Assembly (NCBI GenBank): GCA_963742035.1
Contig: CAVUKH010000013.1
Span: forward strand, 1-64,000
Direction: 5' to 3'
DNA length: 64,000 bases
DNA from: Bog-473 sp963742035
Lineage (GTDB): Bacteria; Actinomycetota; Acidimicrobiia; Acidimicrobiales; RAAP-2
Below, one piece after another: positions 1-8,500 of this stretch; position 1 is the stretch's first letter, and every line of letters starts with the position of its first letter. The position numbers were made by a program, and so were the translations under genes. Below the pieces are notes generated by a model. That model ran no database searches. It worked only from the letters and a program-made list of their open reading frames with translations, and was not told the origin of the DNA.

Positions 1-344
1 GTACGACCTCGGCTCATGCAAAAGCCCCTACCACCACGACCCACGGCGAAGTTGTACGGCCCCGTTCCGATCCTCTCGATCACTTCGAAAGAAGCTTTGA
101 GCGTATTAGTGCCAGTATCGCTCTCGATCGATGTCCACAGCCAGTCCATGATTGAGTCTTCCACGCTCCCTGGTCGTCTCGTGAGGGAACCACGGTTCGT
201 TGCTGATATTCGTATGCTCTTAGTGCGACGAAACAAAGTTCACCTCTCCGCTACCGAATAATCTGTTTCCGGTTCCATGGTTTGACCGTCACCGAGAGCT
301 TGGTGCGCGCTCTTCCTGGCGAGAAATGAGGAGGCTACGGAGCG
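1..344. other. no supported gene (window edge)
   Basis: I see no convincing gene in the first 344 bases. One short open frame on the plus strand (16-261) has no ribosome binding site and no recognisable composition, so it is not called. The stretch just before 345 carries GAGGAG, which serves the next gene. Confidence 0.4.
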
Positions 345-1040
345 ATGGGTGTTCTAATCGGGATACTTGTTGGCCTAGCTGCATCCATGATTGCGTGGAT
401 CGCGTCACGGACCTTTGTCTCGCCTCGGCTCGGGTGGTCCTTAGGAATCAGCAAAACCAGGGATTCCGGGAGTACATCAGGTTACGCGTACCGGGTCAAA
501 GTCAAGAATTTAAGTTGGACCCGATCGATTCTTGATCTCCGCATAAAGGGGGCCGTGTTGATCCCGGCGCTTCGCGATGAACAAAGGACTGGGTACAAAC
601 GAATCAGGGTCACTAGTACTATACGAGAATTTGACTACTTTGGGTCAAATGCATCCAGATCTGGGTTTCTCAAAGTCGAGGAGCTCTCTGCAAGAACCCG
701 TGAGGTGCTCAAGACTGAGGGCCTTGACGAATTAGCGGCGAATCCCGAGCCGACCGTAGAGGATGTATTGCGTTCCAGAGACGGTGCACGATTGGTTTTC
801 ACCGCTGTCGGCTCGGATGGCTGGTCGGGCCGTGCACGTGGGCACGTCTCCCCGCGTTACACGCCATCCTTGATTCACGATGCACCATTTGTGGGCAAGC
901 CACGTCGGCTGAGGCGATGGGCTGAGAAGATGTCACAGCAAATGAGAGAGCGACTTTTAAAATCCCGCACAAGATCCCGAGCCAGGCGGCACACAGACCT
1001 GCGGATGGGTACGGACTACGAGAACTTCTCTGACGAATGA
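345..1040 (+). CDS. hypothetical protein with N-terminal membrane anchor
   Basis: This is a 231-residue protein of unknown function. Residues 1-20 are hydrophobic (MGVLIGILVGLAASMIAWIA), which suggests one membrane segment or an uncleaved signal anchor. The rest is soluble, with a strongly basic tail (RLLKSRTRSRARRH) before an acidic end. A good GAGGAG lies about 12 bases before the ATG, which favours this start. GC content is lower than in the metabolic genes further right, in keeping with accessory DNA. It stands alone ahead of the DUF3892 gene, and nothing in the neighbourhood points to a role. I do not recognise a family. Confidence 0.55.
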   Translation: MGVLIGILVGLAASMIAWIASRTFVSPRLGWSLGISKTRDSGSTSGYAYRVKVKNLSWTRSILDLRIKGAVLIPALRDEQRTGYKRIRVTSTIREFDYFGSNASRSGFLKVEELSARTREVLKTEGLDELAANPEPTVEDVLRSRDGARLVFTAVGSDGWSGRARGHVSPRYTPSLIHDAPFVGKPRRLRRWAEKMSQQMRERLLKSRTRSRARRHTDLRMGTDYENFSDE

Positions 1041-1292
1041 ACAGCCCAATCTTCTGTCAGGCGACGGAAGGCGATGATCGACTTTCTCATGCCCGCGAAC
1101 TGACTGACCCGGCCAGCCTTACAGAAAGGTTTGAGTTTAGTACTGGCCGCACGAGATCAAGAGACGGTCTCAGCCGTCACGACGCATGGCGGCTACTAAA
1201 ACCCCGACCAGGCCGGCGGATCGCCTCTGGACTGCTTGCTTGGGCGAACACACGTTCGCTAGACTTGGGTCACCCATGAAAGGGGACCCAAC

Positions 1293-1565
1293 ATGGCGAT
1301 CAAGTTCACTGCCCGTCATATGTCTGGCGGAACCGAGCACAAGCACATTGCCAGTCTGAAGTGGATCGAGGATGGCAAGACAGAGACGAAGGAAAGCACT
1401 CGAGCAGTTCTGGTGGATTGGGTTAAGGACGATGGAAAGGGTTACGTCGTTGACAGTTCTGGCGACAAGGCCTACGTGAAGGTGATTGACGGCTCGCCGC
1501 CTTACATTCAGACGCAAGCTGATGGAATCTGGTCGGACAACCTTCTGGCGTTGCCCACCTATTAA
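1293..1565 (+). CDS. DUF3892 domain protein
   Basis: This 90-residue protein fills the usual length of a DUF3892 protein. Family hallmarks are the opening ITARHMSGG-like stretch (here FTARHMSGGTEHKHI), a central W-D/E-G-KT turn, and the closing pattern QTQADGIWSDNLLALP. The biochemical function of the family is not known; members are small soluble proteins common in bacterial accessory regions. AAGGGG lies eight bases before the ATG, which supports the start. It is a single gene, and the 230 bases after it carry no gene I can support. Confidence 0.85.
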   Translation: MAIKFTARHMSGGTEHKHIASLKWIEDGKTETKESTRAVLVDWVKDDGKGYVVDSSGDKAYVKVIDGSPPYIQTQADGIWSDNLLALPTY

Positions 1566-1793
1566 TTTGGAATTTGCTCGCGGCCTGTCGAGTCAACTTT
1601 TCCGGTACCAGTCAAATCGCTCCGAAGGAGTTGCCTACGGATGCTCGTGAGATCACCACGGTCTGCGAGGTACTTGCAATGCGTCTGACTTGAACCTCTG
1701 CCGGACGAGACAAGTCAAAAAGCGTGGCGCTGGCGGCTACTAGGACCCCACAGCTGCTGTCATTCGTGGAGCGATGTTCGAGGTCGACTCGGG

Positions 1794-2039
1794 CTAGGCG
1801 GAACGTCCCCATCGACGCCACAACGGATATGCAAGCAGAACGCCTCCAATTATGGCTCCAACAACGATCTCCACACCCAAAACACCTTGGCGTGCAATGA
1901 GTGCGGCACTAAAACAGCAGACGGTTAGTAGTCGCAACCAACTGCCTCGGCCTCCCACTGTGGCCCTCACATAAGCAGAAAACGATCTGTCTCTCGAGTC
2001 GATCAACGAAGCTCCACTACTCACAAGTACCGGCTCCAT
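1794..2039 (-). CDS. small membrane protein, possible Rhs immunity partner
   Basis: This is an 81-residue protein with a hydrophobic core (residues about 34-73, two likely membrane segments) and a basic C-terminus (PLWRRWGRSA). Its start overlaps the end of the Rhs C-terminal fragment by 23 bases on the same strand. In polymorphic toxin loci the gene right behind an Rhs tip normally encodes the cognate immunity protein, and membrane immunity proteins of this size are known. That role is inferred from position alone: the sequence matches no immunity family I know. Confidence 0.4.
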   Translation of the reverse strand: MEPVLVSSGASLIDSRDRSFSAYVRATVGGRGSWLRLLTVCCFSAALIARQGVLGVEIVVGAIIGGVLLAYPLWRRWGRSA

Positions 2040-2724
2040 TGGTTGCAGCCGATGCCGCGTCAGGTGATGAAACTAGCTGAATGAGCTGGTTGAGGGTAAA
2101 TGAGCCCGTGGAAAGCGCCGCTCCATATTTCGTCAAAAAGTTGCTCAAAGCCTCTTTTGACGCTGCGTCCTGCGCGAGCCATTCGGCAACTGGCCCAAGG
2201 GTTGTCGAATCCTCGGATGCCTGCCTGAGGAGAGCCGCTAGCCCATCCGCACCCACGGATCCAACGCCCGAGATTGTTCCTGCAGCATCCAGCACTGCAG
2301 CAGCGAGGTTGTGTTCAACCGCAATGTCGCGTTCAGTACTCAATGCGCCCGCTGCAATGGCAACCGCTCCGAACACCTCGCCGACCCCAGGAATTTCAAT
2401 GGTTACGTAGGCAAGTATGGATGAAACAGTGGCAATATCACCTGAATAACGGTAAACGAAAGACCGCACGTCTTGAGCAGCGGCACTCACCCCGTTCTGG
2501 ACGTCCGTAATGACGCCGCACCCTGATCCGAGCCAACTTGGGCAAGTGATCGTACCCAACGAATCGGTCTGGTTCACCGGGTCATCCCCCGTGTAGGCGT
2601 AGGCCTGCCCGGTCTGATCGACCAGCGGATCCACGTTCGCGAACTGCCCCGTGCCTGGGTCGTAGTAGCGCCCTACTAACGATTCGCGGATCAGTTTTGT
2701 GATGGCGATCGTGATGTAGACAGT
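2017..2724 (-). pseudogene. Rhs repeat protein, C-terminal fragment (rhs core end plus tip)
   Basis: Reading on the minus strand, the frame opens after a TGA at 2725-2727 and gives the diagnostic Rhs core ending GRYYDPGTGQFANVDPLVD and then TGDDPVNQTD-LG. The conserved core signature is YDPxxGRF followed by Y-N-PxxxxDP-G. About 175 residues of variable tip follow, with a hydrophobic segment (VTIEIPGVGEVFGAVAIAAG). The thousands of bases expected for the YD-repeat barrel are missing: the frame closes within 30 bases of the core and a tyrosine recombinase gene starts on the other strand. This is therefore a severed or displaced Rhs tip. Whether the tip is toxic cannot be read from sequence. Confidence 0.75.
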
Positions 2725-2824
2725 TCAAGCTCGAAGTCAGGGAGTGCAGACATATCGAGAGATCGCCCCGGCGCCCCGCCTTTGGGACGCGCACTCTTCG
2801 TCGGGTGCGCAGAGGAGCATCGCT

Positions 2825-3823
2825 ATGGATGCCTTTGACATCGAAGCCGACAGATACCTGTCCTGGATGACCGTCCACAACTACGCCGCCACGACAGTCG
2901 GGAACCGCAAGCGATACCTGGGGTACTTCTCCGAGTTTGCTCGATCGGCCGGTGTGGATGAGCCCGCCGGGGTCACCTATGAATTGGTGGTTTTCTACCA
3001 AGAGGCCCTCCACGCGTATCGCAAGTCCGACGGGGCTCCTCTGTCGATAGCTACGCAGGTCCAACGCTTGGTGCCGGTTACCCAGTTCTTCGCGTGGTTA
3101 CGCCGAGAGCACAAGATTGAGCAGAACCCGACCGCCGATCTATTGATGCCACGACCGGATCGGCAATTGCCCGAGGCGACGTTAAGTGGATCGGAGATGG
3201 CCCGCCTGCTCGCTGTGCCAGATGTCACCAAGCCTCTCGGACTGCGAGACCGGGCTCTGTTGGAGGTCTTCTACTCCAGCGCATTGCGGCGCAGTGAGCT
3301 CATCGCCCTGCGGGTCGTCGACCTCGACTTTGAGCGTGGCACCCTCTTTGTTCACCGAGGCAAGGGAGCCAAGGATCGTTATGTCCCCATCGGAGAACGG
3401 GCTCTGTTCTGGGTACGGCTATACGTGGGCATCGTACGACCGCTCTTCGTGGCTGATGACTCTTTCGATACCTTGTTCCTCTCTTCCGTCGGCACGCCCA
3501 TCTGCGCCGACTGGTTGTGCCGGAAGGTTCGCACGTACTTGCGCCACGCCGGCATCAACAAGCGGGGCAGCTGTCACCTACTGCGTCACAGTGTCGCCAC
3601 ACTGTTGCTCGAGGGAGGTGCCGATATCCGCTATGTGGCCGAGCTGCTCGGGCACACCCGCCTCGAAACGACCCAGCGCTACACCAGGGTTAGCATCGAG
3701 CGACTCCGCGCCGTCCATGCTCGTTGCCACCCAGCCGCCGGCCTTGATGTAGCCATGGCCTCGGAGTTGTGTTCGATGCTGCCGGAGGGTTCTGGAGGGC
3801 TTGAGCTCTCGGTCAACAGATAG
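2825..3823 (+). CDS. tyrosine recombinase (XerC/XerD-like)
   Basis: This 332-residue site-specific recombinase cuts and rejoins DNA through a covalent 3'-phosphotyrosine. An N-terminal SAM-like core-binding domain (about 1-105) is followed by the catalytic domain. The catalytic set is complete: R in SALRRSELIAL, K in RGKGAKDRYVP, HLLRH, H in LLGHTRLETT, and Y in QRYTRV. The ATG at 2825 is preferred over one 81 bases earlier because AGAGGAG sits seven bases before it. It abuts a truncated Rhs gene and has no partner recombinase or cargo. It is closer to Xer and integron-type enzymes than to the second integrase at 6 kb. A 36-base inverted repeat follows 42 bases after the stop. Confidence 0.92.
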   Translation: MDAFDIEADRYLSWMTVHNYAATTVGNRKRYLGYFSEFARSAGVDEPAGVTYELVVFYQEALHAYRKSDGAPLSIATQVQRLVPVTQFFAWLRREHKIEQNPTADLLMPRPDRQLPEATLSGSEMARLLAVPDVTKPLGLRDRALLEVFYSSALRRSELIALRVVDLDFERGTLFVHRGKGAKDRYVPIGERALFWVRLYVGIVRPLFVADDSFDTLFLSSVGTPICADWLCRKVRTYLRHAGINKRGSCHLLRHSVATLLLEGGADIRYVAELLGHTRLETTQRYTRVSIERLRAVHARCHPAAGLDVAMASELCSMLPEGSGGLELSVNR

Positions 3824-3864
3824 ATCCAGCACTTTTAGAGTGCTATCTCGCCACGGGCGTCCTC

Positions 3865-3900
3865 GTTGCATCGTCCGAGGACCTCAGACGATGATGCAAC
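3865..3900. repeat. inverted repeat downstream of the recombinase
   Basis: GTTGCATCGTC at 3865-3875 is answered by GACGATGATGCAAC at 3887-3900. The arms match except for a three-base insertion, and the spacer is 11 bases. It could be a terminator for the recombinase gene (no T-run follows), or a recombinase crossover site, since Xer-type sites are inverted 11-base arms around a short spacer. The sequence alone does not decide. Confidence 0.4.
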
Positions 3901-4043
3901 TGCAACACCGGCGACGAAGCCGCTGCGATGACGGGCCGGCTTGATTAGGTAAGGGAACTCCTCACCACCCACCACCGCTGACTCGTGGGGATGAGGATCC
4001 TGCAGCCGCCACGGATTCGTCGAAGGATTTCTGACCGAGGGAG

Positions 4044-4077
4044 CGGCGCCGACGGCCCCCGAGGGCCGGAGGCGCCG
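4044..4077. repeat. GC-rich compound hairpin before the rep gene
   Basis: Outer arms CGGCGCC/GGCGCCG (4044-4050 and 4071-4077) enclose inner arms GGCCC/GGGCC (4054-4058 and 4063-4067) with a CCGA loop. On the plus strand a T-rich run (ACTTTTTTCGGG, about 4096-4107) follows some 20 bases later. A terminator for the upstream recombinase or an origin-linked hairpin for the rep gene are the two obvious readings. Confidence 0.45.
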
Positions 4078-4113
4078 AAACCCACTTGGTGAGAACTTTT
4101 TTCGGGACCAATT

Positions 4114-4158
4114 CCATGTCTCTCTGTTGCTCCCTGTGTCTCGCCATGTCTCACTGTG
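4114..4158 (+). repeat. iteron-like direct repeats upstream of rep
   Basis: CCATGTCTCTCTGT at 4114-4127 recurs as CCATGTCTCACTGT at 4144-4157, 30 bases apart, with a related CCCTGTGTCTCG between them. They lie about 55 bases before the replication initiator gene. Short direct repeats next to a rep gene often bind the initiator at a plasmid or ICE origin; here that is an inference from position. Confidence 0.4.
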
Positions 4159-4210
4159 TCCCGTTGGTGCGCGCTGTTTACGTGCTCTGAGCTGGGACGA
4201 CGATTGACAA

Positions 4211-5575
4211 GTGTCACGACCGTTCGTCATGGTGGTCGCCATGTTGGACGAAGTCGACACAGCGATGCTCCACTCCCTCGGGCGGCACGCCAGTACGCAC
4301 CGGCTGCATGACTTCTTGGCGCAAGGAGCGCGCTGCGGGTGGTGTGCCCATCCCATCCGGCTCCGTGGGCACGTGCTCGACGCAGACGGCGGGCGCATTG
4401 TCTTTTCGAGCCATGGCTTTCCCGACAACGTGGTGCTCAAGGCCTGCGGGTCGCGCAGCGAGTTGCGGTGCCCATCGTGCGCCACCCTCTACCGAGGCGA
4501 CGCCCGGCACCTGATCCGGGCCGGCCTCGAAGGGGGCAAGGGTGTCGACGAGTCGGTCGCCGCCCACCCGGCGGTCCTCTTGACGCTGACAGCTCCGGGC
4601 TTCGGACCCGTGCACCGGGAGAGCCCGCAGGGGACATGTCACGCCGGGAGTCCGTGGAGCAGCTGTGCCCACGGCCGGCCGCTGACCTGCCGGGCCCGGC
4701 ATACCGGCGGGGACGAGGCCATCGGCACGCCCCTGTGCCCTCGTTGCTACGACTACGTGGGCGCCGTGTTGCACAACGCCTCGAGTGCCGAGCTGTGGCG
4801 GCGCACCACCATCTACATCACCCGCCAGCTGGCGGCGTCGCTGGGTCTGTCACGGGCCGAGTGCGCCAAGGCCCTTCGACTTGAGCACGCCAAGGTGGCG
4901 GAGTTCCAACGCCGGGGCCTGGTGCACTTTCACGCCGTGGTCCGGGCGGACGGACCTGACGGGTCGGCGCCTCCGATCGACGGAGCGACGTTGGTCACCG
5001 CCTGTCTTGCCGGCGTGCGTGCGGTGGAGGTCTCCCATGCCAGAGGTCGGGCCCGTTGGGGGAGTGAGATCGACGTCTCTTTGCTCGACCGCGACCGCGA
5101 CCGCAACCTCGGATCGACCCGTGTCGCCACCTATGTGGCCAAGTACGCCACCAAGGAGCCGGCCATGCACCCCGGACTCCTCGGGCGGATCCTCTCCGAT
5201 GCCGACCTCAAGCGACGCGGTCTCCCGCCGCATCTGTACAACATGGTGGCGACGGCCTGGTCGCTCGGTGCCGTTCCCGAGGTCGCATCCTTGGGGCTGC
5301 GACGGCACGCCCACCACCTCGGCTACTCGGGTCACTTCCTCACCAAGTCCCGGCGTTACTCGACCACCTTCGGCGCGTTGCGCGACGCCCGGGCCGAGTG
5401 GCACCAACAAAGAGGTCACGGTCCCGCCGAGTCAGTGACCACGACGAAGCGGCTCAAAGCGGTGGGACGCGGATGGGCCAACAGCGGAGAGGCGCTCTTT
5501 GCCGCAACCCAAGCTCGTCAACGTGCCGATGACAAGAAGGAGGCGGACCTCGTATGGCATACCCGATCCGAATAA
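4211..5575 (+). CDS. RepSA-type replication initiator of an actinomycete integrative element
   Basis: This 454-residue protein resembles the replication initiators of actinomycete integrative and conjugative elements (pSAM2 RepSA family), which start autonomous or rolling-circle replication of the excised element. Visible marks are an N-terminal zinc-finger-like region (CGWC about residues 38-41, then CPSC before ATLYRGDARHL), the core strand RRGLVHFHAVVRADG, and the late motif ATYVAKYATKE. Length is normal. The start is GTG; ATGs at 4229 and 4241 are alternatives. It overlaps the excisionase gene by 22 bases, and integrase and a tRNA gene follow, the usual order. The transfer gene (FtsK-like TraSA) expected in a full element is not in the window. 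Confidence 0.85.
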   Translation: MSRPFVMVVAMLDEVDTAMLHSLGRHASTHRLHDFLAQGARCGWCAHPIRLRGHVLDADGGRIVFSSHGFPDNVVLKACGSRSELRCPSCATLYRGDARHLIRAGLEGGKGVDESVAAHPAVLLTLTAPGFGPVHRESPQGTCHAGSPWSSCAHGRPLTCRARHTGGDEAIGTPLCPRCYDYVGAVLHNASSAELWRRTTIYITRQLAASLGLSRAECAKALRLEHAKVAEFQRRGLVHFHAVVRADGPDGSAPPIDGATLVTACLAGVRAVEVSHARGRARWGSEIDVSLLDRDRDRNLGSTRVATYVAKYATKEPAMHPGLLGRILSDADLKRRGLPPHLYNMVATAWSLGAVPEVASLGLRRHAHHLGYSGHFLTKSRRYSTTFGALRDARAEWHQQRGHGPAESVTTTKRLKAVGRGWANSGEALFAATQARQRADDKKEADLVWHTRSE

Positions 5576-5901
5576 GTCCTTGGTCAGACGGCAAGCCGCC
5601 GCAGGCGGTGCGGCAGGCTTCTGGCAGGCCCTCTCCTGCAGTATCCGGCGGAGGGGAGGACGAGATCACCCGCCTACCTGTGAGCCCGTTGCTCTTGACC
5701 GCCGAGCAAGCGGCATCTGCGCTGTCCATTTGTCGGACGAAGGTCTACGAGCTGCTGCGGACGGGTCAGCTCGAATCGGTGCAGATCGGATCGAGCCGGC
5801 GCATTCCCGTTGCAGCGTTGGACGACTACGTCGAGCGGCTGCGGAGATCGTCGGAGTTTCACGCGCAAAAGCGGTGGGATGCCGACCGTTCTGCGTCATG
5901 A
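5554..5901 (+). CDS. excisionase / helix-turn-helix protein (Xis-like)
   Basis: This 115-residue protein has a winged helix-turn-helix of the MerR/excisionase type in its second half. LTAEQAASALSICRTKVYE forms the helix-turn-helix and IGSSRRIPVAALDDYVERL the wing and recognition end. In actinomycete integrative elements this small protein steers the integrase toward excision. The start lies inside the end of rep, so the two are probably translationally coupled, and the integrase gene follows 94 bases later. The first 45 residues are Pro/Gly/Ser-rich and of low complexity, so a shorter start cannot be excluded. Confidence 0.85.
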   Translation: MAYPIRISPWSDGKPPQAVRQASGRPSPAVSGGGEDEITRLPVSPLLLTAEQAASALSICRTKVYELLRTGQLESVQIGSSRRIPVAALDDYVERLRRSSEFHAQKRWDADRSAS

Positions 5902-5995
5902 GGACTGGCTGATACAGCCGGCAGCGAAGGTGGACCGTGGACGACGGAGAGAGACGGGCCCTGCGAGGCACCGCGTGGAATGGAGGTGCAACGCA

Positions 5996-7141
5996 GTGAT
6001 CGAGCGCAAGGTCACCAAGACCGGTCCCCGCTACGAGGTTCGGCTTCGTGGGCCCGATGGCCGAGAACGCTCCAGGTCGTTCCGGACACTCCGAGATGCA
6101 GAGCGTCACGAACGAGAGCAGCGGCGGGCACTCGATCGGGGGGATTGGATCGACCCTCGCCACGCCACGGTCACCTTCGAGGACTATGCCTGGCGGTGGT
6201 TGCGCCAGCGCTCTGATCTCCGGCCTCGTACGGTCGAGCTCTATGAATCGCTGCTGCGCCGCCACCTCGTCCCCATCTTCGGACCGCTTCCGGTTGGGAA
6301 GATCACCCCTGGCGGCGTGCGTTCGTGGCACGCCGGACTGGCTGTCGAGTACCGCGTGACCGGGGCCAAGGCGTACCGGCTCCTCAGGGGAATTCTCGGG
6401 ACCGCAGTGACGGACGAGCTGATCGGGCGGAACCCGTGCACGGTCAAAGGAGCCGGGCAGGAGCGTTCCCCCGAGCGGCCCATGGTGAGCATCGCCGAGG
6501 CCGAGGCGCTCGCTGCCGCCATGCCCGAGCCGTGGCGGATCGCCGTGGAGTTGGCGGCCTGGTGCCACTTGCGCCTCGGTGAGGTGCTCGGACTCGAACG
6601 CCGGGACATCGACCTGCTCCACGCCACGGTCAGGGTGGAGCGGACAGCCCACGAGGTGGGTGGCCACCTCGAATTGGGCCCGCCCAAGACGGCAGCCGGC
6701 CTGCGAATCGTGAGCATTCCGCCCCATGTCCTCCCAGCCATGGGGCGGCATCTGCGGGCCTTCGTGGGTCCCGAGCCGTCCTCACCGCTGCTCGCCGGCC
6801 AGAAGGGTGGCCGGCTCGGTCGGCATCCCCTGAATGCTGCATGGAACGCTGCCAGGGTCGCCCTTGGACGCCCCGAGATCCATTTCCACGATCTCCGTGG
6901 TGCGGGACTCACGTGGGCTGCAACGCAGGGAGCGACGACACGTGAACTGATGGCACGGGCGGGGCACGCCAGTCCAGTCGCCGCCCTGCGCTATCAGCAC
7001 GCCACCGCCGACAGAGACGTGGCGATCGCTGCCGCCTTGTCGGGGCTCGCCGAGACAGCGCGCACAACACCGCTCCGGCACGGCCCGCGGGATATTCGCG
7101 GGATGGACGACTCGCTGCCCACTGCGGTCGAATCGTCGTAG
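5996..7141 (+). CDS. tyrosine integrase of the tRNA-Gly element
   Basis: This phage/ICE-type integrase of 381 residues has an N-terminal arm-binding domain (GPRYEVRLRGPDGRERSRSF), a core-binding domain (TFEDYAWRWL to about residue 160), and a catalytic domain with R in CHLRLGEVLGLERRDID, K in PKTAAGLR, HDLRG, GHAS and the nucleophile Y in ALRYQHAT. I chose the GTG at 5996 because GGAGG precedes it by about ten bases and the protein then begins at the arm domain; longer frames add unlikely sequence. The gene ends 27 bases from the 3' end of tRNA-Gly, the position expected when the tRNA tail is the attachment site. Confidence 0.93.
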   Translation: MIERKVTKTGPRYEVRLRGPDGRERSRSFRTLRDAERHEREQRRALDRGDWIDPRHATVTFEDYAWRWLRQRSDLRPRTVELYESLLRRHLVPIFGPLPVGKITPGGVRSWHAGLAVEYRVTGAKAYRLLRGILGTAVTDELIGRNPCTVKGAGQERSPERPMVSIAEAEALAAAMPEPWRIAVELAAWCHLRLGEVLGLERRDIDLLHATVRVERTAHEVGGHLELGPPKTAAGLRIVSIPPHVLPAMGRHLRAFVGPEPSSPLLAGQKGGRLGRHPLNAAWNAARVALGRPEIHFHDLRGAGLTWAATQGATTRELMARAGHASPVAALRYQHATADRDVAIAAALSGLAETARTTPLRHGPRDIRGMDDSLPTAVESS

Positions 7142-7167
7142 CGCCACTGAACTGCACAAACGAAGAG

Positions 7168-7238
<71 letters not shown>

Positions 7239-7276
7239 GAATCGGGGGACAGTCTAAAGCCTCTACTCTCGACCCC

Positions 7277-7657
7277 GTGGACACACTCTACGAGCGGGTG
7301 GGCGGTGAGCCGTTCTTCGTCGATCTGGTCGATCGCTTCTACCTCGGCGTCGCCGGCGACCCCCTGCTGCGGCCGCTGTACCCCGACGACCTCGCCGAGT
7401 CGTCGCGCCACCTCGCACTGTTCCTGATGCAGTACTGGGGTGGTCCCTCGACCTACGGCGAGGAGCGGGGCCACCCTCGGCTGCGCATGCGCCACGCCCC
7501 TTTCGTCGTCGGGCCGGCGGAGCGCGACGCCTGGTTGCGGCACATGCTCGCTGCGCTGCTCGAGCTGGAATCAGCGTCGCGCGTCACGGACGCGGACGCG
7601 CTGGAACTGCGTGACTATCTCGACATGGCGGCCAACTCGCTCGTCAACTCTCCCTGA
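7277..7657 (+). CDS. glbO: group II truncated haemoglobin (trHbO)
   Basis: This 126-residue haem protein of the 2-on-2 globin fold is the typical length for group II. In the actinobacterial family these proteins bind O2 and react with NO or peroxide. Key positions are visible: the opening YERVGGEPFF, the B10 tyrosine in DRFYLGV, YWGGPSTY, the proximal-histidine region RGHPRLRMRHAPF, and the group-defining Trp (G8) in ERDAWLRHM. The start is GTG, 38 bases past the tRNA-Gly gene on the opposite strand. It is a single gene with no visible regulator; the convergent neighbour is an enoyl-CoA hydratase. Confidence 0.94.
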   Translation: MDTLYERVGGEPFFVDLVDRFYLGVAGDPLLRPLYPDDLAESSRHLALFLMQYWGGPSTYGEERGHPRLRMRHAPFVVGPAERDAWLRHMLAALLELESASRVTDADALELRDYLDMAANSLVNSP

Positions 7658-7669
7658 TGGCTCGAGTCG

Positions 7670-8482
7670 TCAGTCCTTGAAGTCGGGGGTGCGCCCTTCC
7701 TTGCGGGCGGCCACCGATTCCTCGAAGTTGCGGGTCGTGATGCGGACGAAGAGCTGTGAGGTGCCTTCCGCATCCATATGGGACTGCAGGCTGCTGGCGT
7801 CGAGACTGTTCCACAGCTGGCGCTTCGTCAGCTCGACCCCGGCGCGGCTCCAGCCGTTGACCCGGTCGGCCAACTCATAGCAGGCCGGCAGGAGCTCAGC
7901 CTGCGGCACGACCCGCGACACCAGGCCGATCCGTTCGGCCTCCTCTGCATCGACATCGCGGCCGGTGAACATGATTTCGGCGGCTCTGGACTGGCCGATC
8001 GACCGCGGTAGGAGGAAGCTCAGTCCGAGCTCGGCGGCCGTGAGACCGTTGTTGATCCCCGCCGCCCGGAAATAGGCCTCGTCCGAGGCGATCCTGATGT
8101 CGGCGGCCAGTGCAAGGCAGAATCCGCCGCCGATGGCAGCCCCATTGACGGCGGCGATGACCGGTTGGTGGAGCTTGCGGATGGTCGAAATGACGTCGTC
8201 CAGCAGCTCCATGGACCGCAGGGCGATGGTTGGCAGCGTCAACCCATCCATGTTGGGCATGGTGCCGGGGTTCTCATGGTCCGCCCCCGAGCAGAACCCG
8301 CGACCGGCACCGGTGATCACCACGATCCGAACGTCGTTGTCATCGCCGATCTCGCGCAAGGCGTCACGGAAGGGGATCATCACGTCGAAGGCCATGGCGT
8401 TCATGCGCTCCGGCCGGTTGAGTGTGACGACGGCGACGTGTGGGTGCGGCCTGGTGATCTCGGTGAAGGACATGCGCGGCAT
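7670..8482 (-). CDS. enoyl-CoA hydratase/isomerase (crotonase family)
   Basis: This 270-residue crotonase-fold enzyme most likely hydrates 2-enoyl-CoA esters in fatty-acid or steroid side-chain oxidation. Visible marks are VVTLNRPERMNAM, the oxyanion-hole pair (GRGFCSGAD and NGAAIGGGFCLALAADIRIA), and the second catalytic glutamate region in NGLTAAELGLSFLLPR. Crotonases usually place one catalytic Glu just after the GG of the second oxyanion-hole stretch; here that residue is not Glu (GGGFCLAL), so only one obvious acid remains. The first ATG is used; one nine bases later is equally likely. It converges with glbO and follows the RDD gene on the same strand by 18 bases. Confidence 0.9.
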   Translation of the reverse strand: MPRMSFTEITRPHPHVAVVTLNRPERMNAMAFDVMIPFRDALREIGDDNDVRIVVITGAGRGFCSGADHENPGTMPNMDGLTLPTIALRSMELLDDVISTIRKLHQPVIAAVNGAAIGGGFCLALAADIRIASDEAYFRAAGINNGLTAAELGLSFLLPRSIGQSRAAEIMFTGRDVDAEEAERIGLVSRVVPQAELLPACYELADRVNGWSRAGVELTKRQLWNSLDASSLQSHMDAEGTSQLFVRITTRNFEESVAARKEGRTPDFKD

Positions 8483-8500
8483 CGTAGAGTGCGCCGCCCT

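Noticed and set aside
16..261. Short plus-strand open frame at the left edge
   Set aside because: No ribosome binding site, no family resemblance and unremarkable length for chance.
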